Origin: Rahnella bruchi
GTDB taxonomy: Bacteria; Pseudomonadota; Gammaproteobacteria; Enterobacterales; Enterobacteriaceae
DNA length: 64,000 nt
NCBI RefSeq assembly: GCF_003614975.1
Contig: NZ_QZWI01000013.1
Span: 1 to 64,000 of the forward strand
Direction: 5' to 3'
Below are positions 16,966-25,894 of the stretch, one piece after another. The notes beneath the pieces are model-generated. The model searched no databases and had not been told where the DNA came from. It worked only from the letters and a program-made list of their open reading frames with translations. Every line of letters begins with the position of its first letter. The first letter of the stretch is position 1. Position numbers and translations under genes: made by a program.

Positions 16966-17874
16966 ATGGCAACAATCGACTTGAGCCAGTTACCGGCCCC
17001 CGATGTGGTCGAACAACTGGATTATGAAACCCTGCTTCAAGAACGTAAAACGACGCTGATTTCGCTCTATCCTGCCGACCAGCAAGAGGCGGTCAGCAGG
17101 ACTCTGACGCTGGAATCCGAACCGCTGGTCAAACTGTTGCAGGAGAACGCTTACCGCGAACTGATCCTGCGCCAGCGCGTTAACGAATCTGCCCGCGCTG
17201 TGATGGTGGCCTATGCGACGGGCAGTGATTTGGATCAGCTGGCGGCGAACAATGGCGTACAACGTCTGGTGCTGACGCCAGCGGATAACACCAAAGTACC
17301 GCCAGTCCCAGCAGTCATGGAAAGCGACGCTGACTTTCGCACGCGTATTCCGCAGGCCTTTGAAGGAATGAGCGTCGCTGGCCCTTCCGGTTCGTACGAA
17401 TTCCACGGCCTTTCCGCCGATGGACGGGTAGCAGATATTTCGGTTATCAGCCCGTCTCCCGCGAATGTCACCATTTCTGTGCTGTCACGTGAGGCTAATG
17501 GCATCGCTCCTGAAGATTTATTAACCAAAGTCCGTATCGCGCTGAACGACGAAAATGTCCGGCCCGTTGCCGACCGGGTTCTGATTCAGTCGGCCAGTGT
17601 GGTGCCGTATGAAATTGATGCCACGCTATATCTGTATCCGGGGCCAGAGTCTGAACCCATCACCCTGGCTGCTGAAGAAAAGCTGAAATCTTACATCAGC
17701 GATCAGCACCGCCTCGGGCGTGATATCCGGCTTTCCGCAATCTATGCCGCATTGCACGTTGAAGGTGTCCAGCGAGTGGAACTTGCTAAACCGGCCGCCG
17801 ATATTGTGCTCGACAGCACGCAAGCCTCTTACTGCACTAATTACGTAATTACCGTCGGAGGCTCCGATGAGTAA
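16966..17874 (+). CDS. J: P2 gpJ-like baseplate wedge protein
   Basis: 302 residues, the P2 gpJ length. Baseplate_J family (T4 gp6 counterpart) with the characteristic middle part GPSGSYEFHGLSADGRVADISVISP and a C-terminal domain that ends just inside the start of gene I. It forms the iris-like ring of the contractile baseplate. Confidence 0.96.
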   Translation: MATIDLSQLPAPDVVEQLDYETLLQERKTTLISLYPADQQEAVSRTLTLESEPLVKLLQENAYRELILRQRVNESARAVMVAYATGSDLDQLAANNGVQRLVLTPADNTKVPPVPAVMESDADFRTRIPQAFEGMSVAGPSGSYEFHGLSADGRVADISVISPSPANVTISVLSREANGIAPEDLLTKVRIALNDENVRPVADRVLIQSASVVPYEIDATLYLYPGPESEPITLAAEEKLKSYISDQHRLGRDIRLSAIYAALHVEGVQRVELAKPAADIVLDSTQASYCTNYVITVGGSDE

Positions 17875-18394
17875 CAGGTTGCTGCCCAGCGGTTCATCCT
17901 CACTGGAACTGGCAGCCGCAGAAGCCTGCGCTGAACTGGCGCGTGTGGATGTTCCGCTGAAAACGTTATGGAATCCGCAAACCTGCCCGGCCAAATTTTT
18001 GCCTTATCTGGCATGGGCACTTTCTGTTGATCGCTGGGACAGCGAATGGCCAACGGCAACAAAACGCAGCGTGATTCAGTCTGCCTGGTTCATCCATCAG
18101 CATAAAGGAACCATCAGCGCCATCAAACGCGTGGTCGAGCCTCTCGGGTATGTCATTAACGTCACCGAATGGTGGGAAACTAATGACCCGCCAGGCACAT
18201 TCAAACTCGATATCGGCGTTCTCGATTCCGGAATTGATGAAGCCATGTACGAAGAAATGGAGCGCCTGATTGATGATGCGAAACCCGCCAGCCGTCATCT
18301 GATCGGACTAACGATTACTCAGGATATTCCCGGCACCGTCTATCTGGCGGCGGCAATGTATGACGCAGAAATACTCACTGTTTATCCGGACTGA
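17867..18394 (+). CDS. I: P2 gpI-like baseplate wedge protein
   Basis: 175 residues (P2 gpI 176). The family signature TCPAKFLPYLAWALSVDRWD is present, as is the IHQHKGTISAIKRVVEPLGY helix region. It links the wedge to the tail fibre and is encoded just before the fibre gene H, as in P2. It overlaps J by eight bases. Confidence 0.96.
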   Translation: MSNRLLPSGSSSLELAAAEACAELARVDVPLKTLWNPQTCPAKFLPYLAWALSVDRWDSEWPTATKRSVIQSAWFIHQHKGTISAIKRVVEPLGYVINVTEWWETNDPPGTFKLDIGVLDSGIDEAMYEEMERLIDDAKPASRHLIGLTITQDIPGTVYLAAAMYDAEILTVYPD

Positions 18395-18405
18395 TAAGGG
18401 ATCTT

Positions 18406-19935
18406 ATGAGCAAATTTAAATCCGTCGTCACCACTCTCGGGCAGGCGCGTATTGCGTCAGCCATCGAAAGCGGAAAAGACGTCAATATCACCCAACTTGC
18501 CGTCGGAGACGGTAATGGCAGCGCAACTGAACCTGCTGTGGGTCAGACGACACTGGTCAATGAAACCTACCGTCTGAAGCTAAACTCTCTCAAAATCGAC
18601 AACAAAAATGCCAACTGGATCATTGCCGAAGCCATTATCCCGGCAGAAGTCGGCGGTTTCTGGATGCGTGAAATGGGGCTATTTTCCGCAGAAGGCGAAC
18701 TGATTGCCGTCAGTAACATGGCCGACAGCTACAAACCCACGCTTGAGGAAGGTTCCGGCAGGACACAAACACTGCGCATGGTATTAACCGTCACAGATAC
18801 AGATGCGGTCAGCCTGACCATTGATGACACCCTGATTATTGCGACCGAAGAATACGTTAACAATCTGCTGGCAGAACACGAAGCCTCACGACGTCACCCC
18901 GACGGTACGCTGACCGCGAAAGGTTTCGTTCAGCTGAGCAGCGCGGTGGACAGCAACAGTGAAATTTTGGCGGCAACTCCGAAAGCGCTAAAAACGTCTT
19001 ACGACCTGGCAAAATCTGCGAATGATAATGCTAACGGGCGCTTAGCCTCAGGCGGAACTGCTGTTGCAGCAACTAAGCTGGCGACAGCAAGGAAAATTGC
19101 GGGAGTAGCGTTTGATGGGACGGCGGATATCTCGCTGAATGCATCTAACATTGGACTCGGAAATGTAGGCAATTATCAGTCAGTCCAGGCTGGCGGTGGA
19201 TTAAATTACATAAATAACCACAAGATTTATATTGACTGGGGTAAAGGCGATAAACTTTATGCGACCGTGGACAATGTCAATCAAGGTGTTATTTATACGG
19301 GGAGCAACCCTCCGACCTCAGAGGAAGTTGGTGCCTATCCGTCTACTGGAGGAAATGTATCCGGTTATGTAAGTGCACAATTCTTAGGTGTAAATGGAGC
19401 ACCGAATCCAGGTTTAAGGCAAGGCACATATATTGGCTGGAATGAAAGTAACGGGCAGGGAGAATCAAATTTTGTAAATAATAAGGGCGATGGTTATGGA
19501 GGTTTTAACTTTCGCATAGTAAATACAAATAACTCGGTACAAACAGGTCAAGTTGTCATCTCTGGTAACGGTAATCTTAACACATCAGGAACACTGAGTG
19601 AGGCAGGGCAACGGGTTTATAGCCCTAACAACCCACCACCATCAGGTGTTACTCGAACCGGAAATTATTCCGCTTATTACTCGCATTCAAACGGTCAGGT
19701 GTTCTTGCAGTCTATAGGTGGCATTAACTCTAATTCTAGTACTAATCCAGATGTGACTATTACTCTGCCTGCGACTTTCCCAACGGGAATAATTGCAATC
19801 AGTGGATCCTATACTGGTACCGGTGGCAAGGACTCTAGCAGTTGGTGGACAGCTACACCTGTGGGGAATAATCAAATCAAGCTTCATACAACCAATTGCA
19901 GTGGAACTTGGGCATTCATAGTGGCGGGGTATTAA
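18406..19935 (+). CDS. H: P2 gpH-like tail fibre (receptor-binding) protein
   Basis: 509 residues, shorter than P2 gpH (669). The N-terminal domain that attaches to the baseplate (about 1-150, DUF3751 type) is well conserved: MSKFKSVVTTLGQARIASAI and GGFWMREMGLFS. A tail-fibre repeat follows (about 160-220). From about residue 205 on the DNA becomes visibly AT-richer and the protein turns into a glycine-, serine- and asparagine-rich tip with no P2 similarity that I recognise. The tip sets the target range, so this is the part expected to differ between strains. It ends TAATG into G. Confidence 0.92.
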   Translation: MSKFKSVVTTLGQARIASAIESGKDVNITQLAVGDGNGSATEPAVGQTTLVNETYRLKLNSLKIDNKNANWIIAEAIIPAEVGGFWMREMGLFSAEGELIAVSNMADSYKPTLEEGSGRTQTLRMVLTVTDTDAVSLTIDDTLIIATEEYVNNLLAEHEASRRHPDGTLTAKGFVQLSSAVDSNSEILAATPKALKTSYDLAKSANDNANGRLASGGTAVAATKLATARKIAGVAFDGTADISLNASNIGLGNVGNYQSVQAGGGLNYINNHKIYIDWGKGDKLYATVDNVNQGVIYTGSNPPTSEEVGAYPSTGGNVSGYVSAQFLGVNGAPNPGLRQGTYIGWNESNGQGESNFVNNKGDGYGGFNFRIVNTNNSVQTGQVVISGNGNLNTSGTLSEAGQRVYSPNNPPPSGVTRTGNYSAYYSHSNGQVFLQSIGGINSNSSTNPDVTITLPATFPTGIIAISGSYTGTGGKDSSSWWTATPVGNNQIKLHTTNCSGTWAFIVAGY

Positions 19936-20366
19936 TGATTAGCAATTATTATTTCAGTTCTAAAAATTGCGGATTTTATCCCTCATCTTTAAAGTCAGCC
20001 TATGAAGCATCCCCTGAAGGCTGGCCAGATGATGGTATTCCTGTAAGTGATGACGATTATTACGCTCTTTTTGCCGGACAAAAAAAAGGGCAAATAATAA
20101 CAAAGGACAGTGAAGGACGTCCGTCGCTATCCGCACCTCAAGCTTTAACCCGGGAACAATTTATTCTTATAGCGCAGGATATACTTGCTACTAAATTAGC
20201 ATTTGCTGCAAATGCAATTTTTCCGATGCAAGACTCCGTCGATCTTAATATTGCATCAGAATCGGAGCGGCTGCTTCTCAAAGCCTGGAAAACCTACCGT
20301 GTCGCTCTGAACCGGTTGGATATTTCAACAGCCCCAGACATCCCCTGGCCCGAAATTCCGGCCTGA
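19935..20366 (+). CDS. G: Tail fibre assembly chaperone
   Basis: 143 residues from the ATG that overlaps the H stop (TAATG). Tail-fibre-assembly (Caudo_TAP) family with the usual C-terminus, in which AWKTYRVALNRLD is followed by PDIPWPEIPA. It folds or trimerises the matching H tip, so it normally coevolves with it; its first half shares the AT-rich composition of the H tip. A strong terminator follows. Confidence 0.92.
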   Translation: MISNYYFSSKNCGFYPSSLKSAYEASPEGWPDDGIPVSDDDYYALFAGQKKGQIITKDSEGRPSLSAPQALTREQFILIAQDILATKLAFAANAIFPMQDSVDLNIASESERLLLKAWKTYRVALNRLDISTAPDIPWPEIPA

Positions 20367-20370
20367 TTTC

Positions 20371-20391
20371 AGCCCCTTCGGGGGCTTTTTT
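20371..20391 (+). terminator. Rho-independent terminator after G
   Basis: Six-base-pair stem AGCCCC/GGGGCT with the stable TTCG loop, then T residues; it closes the V-to-G operon. Confidence 0.9.
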
Positions 20392-20413
20392 ATTATCTGA
20401 TTTCCCCCGCTGT

Positions 20414-20431
20414 TGTGCCACCGCCCCCACG
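20414..20431 (+). promoter_or_regulatory. Ogr/Delta-type late box upstream of FI
   Basis: TGT-N12-ACG, one base off the TGT-N12-ACA pattern, in the context GTTGTGCCA shared with the box at 13898. The centre near 20422 predicts a start near 20477, 29 bases before FI. It corresponds to P2 promoter PF. Confidence 0.55.
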
Positions 20432-20505
20432 CCCCTGATGAAATGCGCTTTCTGTTGCGAACCGGCATCCTTGCTTCACCACCCACAACAGAGAGAGTCA
20501 ACCTG

Positions 20506-21675
20506 ATGGCTGATTATCATCACGGCGTACGTGTTGTCGAAATCAACGACGGCACCCGCGTTATTTCTACCGTTTCCACAGCAATTATCGGCATGGTTTG
20601 TACCGCAGAAAATGCGGATGCGACCGTTTTCCCTTTGAATACTCCGGTTCTGGTCACCGACGTTCTGGCCGCCAGCGGTAAAGCCGGCACCAGCGGCACG
20701 TTGCGCGCTGCGCTCCTGGCGATTGCTGACCAGTGTAAACCGGTCACGGTCGTGGTACGCGTTGCCACCGGCGAAGATGAGGCCGAAACCACCAGCAATA
20801 TCATTGGTGGCTCTGATGCTAATGGCCGTTACACCGGCATGAAAGCGCTGCTTTCTGCGCAGGCTGAGCTTGGTGTAAAACCCCGCATTCTCGGTGTTCC
20901 TGGCCTGGATAATCAGGCGGTCGCAACCGCGCTGGCAGGCGTTTGCCAGCAACTGCGTGCCTTTGGTTATGTCAGCGTATATGGCGCCAAAACCATTTCC
21001 GATGCGATTAAATATCGCGACAACTTCAGCCAGCGCGAACTGATGCTGATCTGGCCGGACTTTGTAAACTGGAATACCACCACCAGCCAGTCTGATATCG
21101 CTTACGCGACAGCCCGCGCTCTGGGCTTACGCGCCAAAATCGACCAGGACACCGGCTGGCATAAAACGCTGTCAAACGTCGGCGTTAACGGTGTGACAGG
21201 TCTTTCTGCCAGCGTCTTCTGGGATTTGCAGGCGACCGGCACTGACGCCGATCTGCTGAACGAAGCCTGTGTCACCACCCTGGTACGTAAAGACGGATTC
21301 CGTTTCTGGGGTAACCGCACCTGCAGCGATGACACGCTGTTCCTGTTTGAGAACTACACCCGTACCGCGCAGGTTCTGGCAGACACCATGGCCGAAGCGC
21401 ATATGTGGGCGGTCGATAAGCCGATGACCCCGACGCTGGTTCGCGACATGATCGATGGCATCAAAGCCAAAATGCGAGAAATGAAATCAGCGGGTTACAT
21501 CATTGATGGCGACTGCTGGTACGACGAAACCGCGAATACGGCGGAAACCCTGAAAGCCGGCAAACTGTATATCGATTACGACTACACGCCAGTTCCTCCA
21601 CTGGAAGATCTGACCCTGCGCCAGCGTATCACCGACTCTTATCTGGTGAACTTTGCCGCGTCCATTAACAGCTAA
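20506..21675 (+). CDS. FI: P2 FI-like contractile tail sheath protein
   Basis: 389 residues (P2 FI 396). Major sheath subunit, start MADYHHGVRVVEINDGTR, with the conserved C-terminal domain (FRFWGNRTC, then DKPMTPTLVRDMID). The ATG at 20506 is used; an in-frame start 31 codons upstream lies inside the promoter region. Contraction of the FI polymer drives the tube through the target envelope. Confidence 0.97.
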   Translation: MADYHHGVRVVEINDGTRVISTVSTAIIGMVCTAENADATVFPLNTPVLVTDVLAASGKAGTSGTLRAALLAIADQCKPVTVVVRVATGEDEAETTSNIIGGSDANGRYTGMKALLSAQAELGVKPRILGVPGLDNQAVATALAGVCQQLRAFGYVSVYGAKTISDAIKYRDNFSQRELMLIWPDFVNWNTTTSQSDIAYATARALGLRAKIDQDTGWHKTLSNVGVNGVTGLSASVFWDLQATGTDADLLNEACVTTLVRKDGFRFWGNRTCSDDTLFLFENYTRTAQVLADTMAEAHMWAVDKPMTPTLVRDMIDGIKAKMREMKSAGYIIDGDCWYDETANTAETLKAGKLYIDYDYTPVPPLEDLTLRQRITDSYLVNFAASINS

Positions 21676-21689
21676 GGAGACAATGACTC

Positions 21690-22199
21690 ATGGCACTTCC
21701 TAAGAAATTGAAATACCTGAACCTGTTTAATGACGGGAACAGCTACCTCGGACTGGTCTCTTCGCTGACTCTGCCGAAACTCACCCGCAAACTGCAAAAC
21801 TACCGTGGCGGCGGCATGAGCGGTTCGGTGGCGGTGGACTTCGGTCTGGATGACGATGCACTGACGCTGGAATGGTCCATCGGCGGTCTGGATGAGTTGG
21901 TTCTGCAGCAATGGGGCAGCACGTCGGATATCCCGCTACGTTTTGCCGGTTCGCTTCAACGTGATGATACGGGCGATGTCTCTGCCGTCGAAGTGATGAT
22001 GCGCGGCCGTCACAAAGAGTTTGATTTCGGCGAATACAAACAGGGTGAAGACACTGAAACCAAAGTCACCACCCAGTGCACGTACTTCAAACTGACTATT
22101 GATGGCAAAGAACTGATTGAGATCGACACCGTCAACATGGTCGAGGTCGTCAACGGTGTTGATCGTCTGGCAGAGCATCGTACCGCGCTAGGTCTGTAA
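21690..22199 (+). CDS. FII: P2 FII-like tail tube protein
   Basis: 169 residues (P2 FII 172). Start MALPKKLKYLNLFNDGNSYLG and the GGMSGSVAVDFGLDDDALTLEW block are typical of P2 tube subunits. It lies 14 bases after FI with a good AAGGAGACA site. Confidence 0.97.
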   Translation: MALPKKLKYLNLFNDGNSYLGLVSSLTLPKLTRKLQNYRGGGMSGSVAVDFGLDDDALTLEWSIGGLDELVLQQWGSTSDIPLRFAGSLQRDDTGDVSAVEVMMRGRHKEFDFGEYKQGEDTETKVTTQCTYFKLTIDGKELIEIDTVNMVEVVNGVDRLAEHRTALGL

Positions 22200-22257
22200 T
22201 TCCCCCCAAAGCCGGCAGCCCTTGCCGGCTTCACTCCCGACTTAAACAGGAAAGCAC

Positions 22258-22545
22258 ATGAATACGACTGACATCAACGATAACACCGTGTCTCTCGACG
22301 TTCCGCTCAAACGCGGCGATACGGAAATAACAGAAATTCAGGTGACAAAACCGACCGCCGGTAGCCTGCGCGGTATTGGTCTTGCGGCACTCGCGAACGC
22401 AGATGTGGACGCGCTGATCACCATTTTGCCGCGCATCACCTATCCGAACCTGACTAAAGAAGAGTGCTCACGCCTGGAGCTGCCGGATCTGATTGCGCTC
22501 GCAGGCAAGGTGATTGGTTTTTTATCGCCGAAACCGGTGGTGTAA
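22258..22545 (+). CDS. E: P2 gpE-like tail assembly chaperone
   Basis: 95 residues (P2 gpE 91). With the frameshifted E+E' product it coats the tape measure during tail assembly. Near its end is the slippery heptamer T-TTT-TTA (22518-22524) in the correct frame for -1 slippage. Confidence 0.93.
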   Translation: MNTTDINDNTVSLDVPLKRGDTEITEIQVTKPTAGSLRGIGLAALANADVDALITILPRITYPNLTKEECSRLELPDLIALAGKVIGFLSPKPVV

Positions 22546-22700
22546 GGATTGCACCCCGCCTCACCGTGGATGACCTGATGGCAGATATCGCGGTGATATT
22601 TCACTGGCCGCCGTCCGAGATGGACGGCATGTCACTCACCGATCTGCTGAACTGGCGACATAAGGCACTGCAACGCAGCGGAGTAAAAACAGATGAGTAA
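22258..22700 (+). CDS. E': E+E' frameshift fusion (tail assembly chaperone)
   Basis: A -1 frameshift at T-TTT-TTA (22518-22524) joins the first 89 codons of E to a 58-codon downstream frame, giving about 147 residues (142 in P2). The E' part reads on as IAETGGVRIAPRLTVDDL and contains HWPPSEMDGMSLTDLLNWR, conserved in P2-like E'. It ends eight bases inside gene T. The conserved slippery site and intact downstream frame show that the programmed frameshift is kept. Confidence 0.88.
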
Positions 22701-24324
22701 TCTCGAACAATTACCCGATACTCTCGAAAAAATTAATCAGGATCTGGCCGCCTTCAGAGCCGAAACAGACAGGGTCAGGAAAAACCTGCTGGAGCTGCCC
22801 GGTAAGACTTTCTTCAGCGTCGTTTCAGAAGACATCACTGACGTTTCCCATCAGTTTGAAACGTCGCTTTTCGCTCCCGATAGCGAGACTGAAACACAGG
22901 CATTTTCCGGCCTGAAAAAAGCGGTGTCGAGCCAGTCGGCAGAAAAGCTGGGTCAGCAACGCCCGCAACAAATGGAACAAAGAGGGCTTGAGATCGGACA
23001 ACAGGTTAAAAATCGCGAACTGAAAATCGGTCAGTTAAAAAATATCAGCTCGTCTGCCCTGTCCTTTGCACAACCGAAACTGGCGCTGGCGCAAAACTTT
23101 CTTAAACCGGGTGCCGAACTGGAAGCCGGACTGGCAGATGTGCAGTCGGTTCTCGGACTGAAAAATGACGATCCGCACGTTGCGGCTTTACGTAAGCAAA
23201 GTCTATCGATGGCCGCTTCCGGCCATTCACCTGCGGACGTTGTCGCCAAACAGCAGGCACTCGCGAAAACCGGAATGAATGCCGAGCAGGTTCTGGCGCA
23301 GACACCGGCGGCACTGAATGGCGCCACGCCCACAGCCCAAATGGCGGTGACTGTTAAAGGCGACAACCTTGACGGCGATATCACGAAACTTTTTGCCACC
23401 TGGAACACTATCCGTATCAATCTTTTCGACGGACAAAGCGCCGCCCTGCGAGAGCTCACGCAAACAGCCACCAGCTGGCTGGGCACCATCAACACCTGGA
23501 TCACTGATAATCCGGTGCTGGTAAATTCCCTGCTCGGTCTGGCATTAGGTATCACGGGAATTATCGGTGGGATCGGCATGCTCGGCATGACCATTGCGCC
23601 GGTTCTGGGCGGCATCAATATGCTGATGGCGGGAGCAGGTCTGCTGGGAACGATTTTTACCGGCACCGGCGGCGTTATCGCCACCGCTTTTGCCGCCATC
23701 GGACTTCCGTTACTGCCCGTCATCGCACTGTTAGCCGGGATCGGTATTGCTGTTGTGCAACTTTGGGAGCCGATCAGCGCTTTTGTCGGCGGTGTCATTG
23801 AAGGATTTTCCTCAGTCGTCGGGCCGGTAGGTGACGCCTTCGCGCCTTTCAGAACCGCACTGGGCTGGATAACGGATTTATTTGAACCTATTCAATTCAC
23901 ACAAAGTACCCTGAGCGGTTTCACCGATATCGGCAAACAAGTCGGCGAAGTAATCGGCGAGATTCTTGCCTCCCTGAACAGAGCGGTTTCTCAAATCGGT
24001 GAAGTCTTCAGCTGGGCTAAGAAAGGATGGGATTCACTTTTTGGCGGCGACGATTCAGCTGAACGCCAGGATATTCCTGTTCCACCGGTTGAGAGTATTT
24101 CTCCTACAGGCGGCACGCTGAGCCTGTATCAGCCTGCGAAAACCTCTGTAGCGAACAACCTTACGGATAACCGCGCAACGTCCGTGAACTTAAGCTTTAC
24201 CGCAACGCCGGAAACGGATCATAACCAGATCAGAACCTGGATTGAAGATTCGTTAAACCAGCAGAAATGGAACAATACCAACAATCTTCTCAGCCAGTAC
24301 GACAACGGAGGGATTTACTCATGA
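22693..24324 (+). CDS. T: P2 gpT-like tape measure protein
   Basis: 543 residues, much shorter than P2 gpT (815). Helical N-terminal part (about 1-250) and a central hydrophobic glycine-rich membrane-active stretch (about 275-360), as in tape measures. Tape length sets tail length at roughly 0.15 nm per residue, so the tail should be about two thirds of the P2 tail. The frame is intact at both ends, overlapping E' and U, so this is a shortened rather than a broken gene. Confidence 0.92.
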   Translation: MSNLEQLPDTLEKINQDLAAFRAETDRVRKNLLELPGKTFFSVVSEDITDVSHQFETSLFAPDSETETQAFSGLKKAVSSQSAEKLGQQRPQQMEQRGLEIGQQVKNRELKIGQLKNISSSALSFAQPKLALAQNFLKPGAELEAGLADVQSVLGLKNDDPHVAALRKQSLSMAASGHSPADVVAKQQALAKTGMNAEQVLAQTPAALNGATPTAQMAVTVKGDNLDGDITKLFATWNTIRINLFDGQSAALRELTQTATSWLGTINTWITDNPVLVNSLLGLALGITGIIGGIGMLGMTIAPVLGGINMLMAGAGLLGTIFTGTGGVIATAFAAIGLPLLPVIALLAGIGIAVVQLWEPISAFVGGVIEGFSSVVGPVGDAFAPFRTALGWITDLFEPIQFTQSTLSGFTDIGKQVGEVIGEILASLNRAVSQIGEVFSWAKKGWDSLFGGDDSAERQDIPVPPVESISPTGGTLSLYQPAKTSVANNLTDNRATSVNLSFTATPETDHNQIRTWIEDSLNQQKWNNTNNLLSQYDNGGIYS

Positions 24325-24791
24325 TGATGTCGCTGGGTTTATTCGTGTTCAAATTGAGCACGCTGCCCTATCAGAGCACGTCCCGTCAGGTGAATTATGG
24401 CTGGGGCACTAATACCCGGTTTGGACAGCGCCCGGTTTCGCAATTTCTCGGGTTGGGTGAAGAGACCATGACCCTTAAAGGGCAACTGTTGCCTGAAGTT
24501 ACCGGTGGAATTCGCTATCTGCAGGCGCTGCAAAGCATGGCCGATTCCGGGCGTGCATGGCCGCTGATTGAAGGCAGCGGCACGATTTATGGCATGTTTA
24601 TCATCAAAAATATTGCCAATGACAATGCTGAGTTTAATTCCAGCGGTCAGGCGCGAAGTATCAATTTTACGCTCAATCTTACTCGCGTCGATGAGTCGCA
24701 GGCTGCCATGTTCGGCGACCTGCTGACGCAAGCTGAAGGTTTGTATAACAAAGCAAGTTCAACCATCAGCAATTTCGCGAGCGGAGTCTGA
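24321..24791 (+). CDS. U: P2 gpU-like tail terminator/completion protein
   Basis: 156 residues (P2 gpU 159). GpU family: LGLFVFKLSTLPYQ, RQVNYGWGTNTRFGQRP and FLGLGEETMTLKG. The start is one of three consecutive ATG codons at 24321, overlapping the T stop; a GGAGGG site lies upstream. An in-frame ATG at 24267 would lie inside T and is rejected. Confidence 0.94.
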   Translation: MMMSLGLFVFKLSTLPYQSTSRQVNYGWGTNTRFGQRPVSQFLGLGEETMTLKGQLLPEVTGGIRYLQALQSMADSGRAWPLIEGSGTIYGMFIIKNIANDNAEFNSSGQARSINFTLNLTRVDESQAAMFGDLLTQAEGLYNKASSTISNFASGV

Positions 24792-24793
24792 TC

Positions 24794-25894
24794 ATGCTTA
24801 CTGACCTTCAGTTACCCGGTGGCGCTCGCATCGCGCCCGTATTCACCCTGGCGATAAAAAATAAGGTGCTGGAAGAAAACATCTCGGATCGGATCATCAG
24901 TTTATCCGTCACGGATAACAGCGGTTTTACCGCAGACACATTAAATTTAACTTTCGACGACAGCGACGGGCAACTGCAAATGCCGGTTCGCGGCGCCATT
25001 TTGCATCTGCATTTGGGATGGTCGCAACAGGCGCTTTATGACTGCGGCTATTTCACTGTAGATACGGTGGTTTATGCAGGTTCGCCGGACACTATCGCGG
25101 TCACTGCTCGCAGCGCAGATTTTCGCAGTTCGTTTACGACGAAACTCAGCCAGTCTTATGACGATTACACGCTTGGTGCAATTGTCAGAATCATTTCCAG
25201 CCGCAATAAATTAGATTTGCCGGTTATCCCCCAGGAGCTGGATAGTATTGTTATCCCGCATATCGACCAGACCAGCGAAACGGACAGCTACTTTCTCACC
25301 CGACTGGCGCAAAGCTATGGCGCCCAGGTGACTGTCAAAAACGGTTCAATCTTGTTTTTTAAAGCGGGCACCGGCCGCACCGCATCCGGGCAGGCTATCC
25401 CATGGAAAACACTCGTGCGCAGTGATGGCGATAATCACAACTATCAGATGATAGACAAAAAGGCCTATGACGGCGTGAAAGCGCAATGGCATGACCTTAA
25501 AACCGCGACCACCAGCAATGTTGCGCTTAAACGCTCGCCCGCAGAAGGCAAACAAGCTCAGCCTCCCAGCTATATAGCGGGAGCCGGGACCAATCCCTTT
25601 GAGCTGAGCAAAATATTTCCTGATGAAGAGACTGCACGGCGTGCGGCGGATTCCGTTTTTACTCAGATTCAGAAAGATGCTGCCTCTTTCAGTATCCGCC
25701 TGGCACTGGGGCGCGCAGATCTCAGCGCACAGGCACCGGTGAATGTGCAAGGCTTCAAAGACGTGATCGACAGTCAGCGCTGGGTGATTGATTCTTTGCT
25801 GCATGAAATTAATCAGAAAGGTTTTATTACCACATTGAACCTGAAGCCCTACATCGCAGATATCACTTACCTGTCTTCAATATCACAATCATAA
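24794..25894 (+). CDS. D: P2 gpD-like baseplate hub / late control protein
   Basis: 366 residues (P2 gpD 387). T4 gp27-like hub that carries the spike gpV. Phage_GPD signatures: FTADTLNLTFDDSDGQLQMP, GYFTVDTVVYAGSPDTI and DQTSETDSYFLTRLAQSYGA. The stop codon lies inside the palindrome that precedes ogr. Confidence 0.95.
   Translation: MLTDLQLPGGARIAPVFTLAIKNKVLEENISDRIISLSVTDNSGFTADTLNLTFDDSDGQLQMPVRGAILHLHLGWSQQALYDCGYFTVDTVVYAGSPDTIAVTARSADFRSSFTTKLSQSYDDYTLGAIVRIISSRNKLDLPVIPQELDSIVIPHIDQTSETDSYFLTRLAQSYGAQVTVKNGSILFFKAGTGRTASGQAIPWKTLVRSDGDNHNYQMIDKKAYDGVKAQWHDLKTATTSNVALKRSPAEGKQAQPPSYIAGAGTNPFELSKIFPDEETARRAADSVFTQIQKDAASFSIRLALGRADLSAQAPVNVQGFKDVIDSQRWVIDSLLHEINQKGFITTLNLKPYIADITYLSSISQS

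Noticed and set aside
23031-23798. 255-codon frame opposite the tape measure gene
   Set aside because: Rich in Pro, Ala and Ile because of the complementary codons of a glycine-rich membrane stretch; not a gene.
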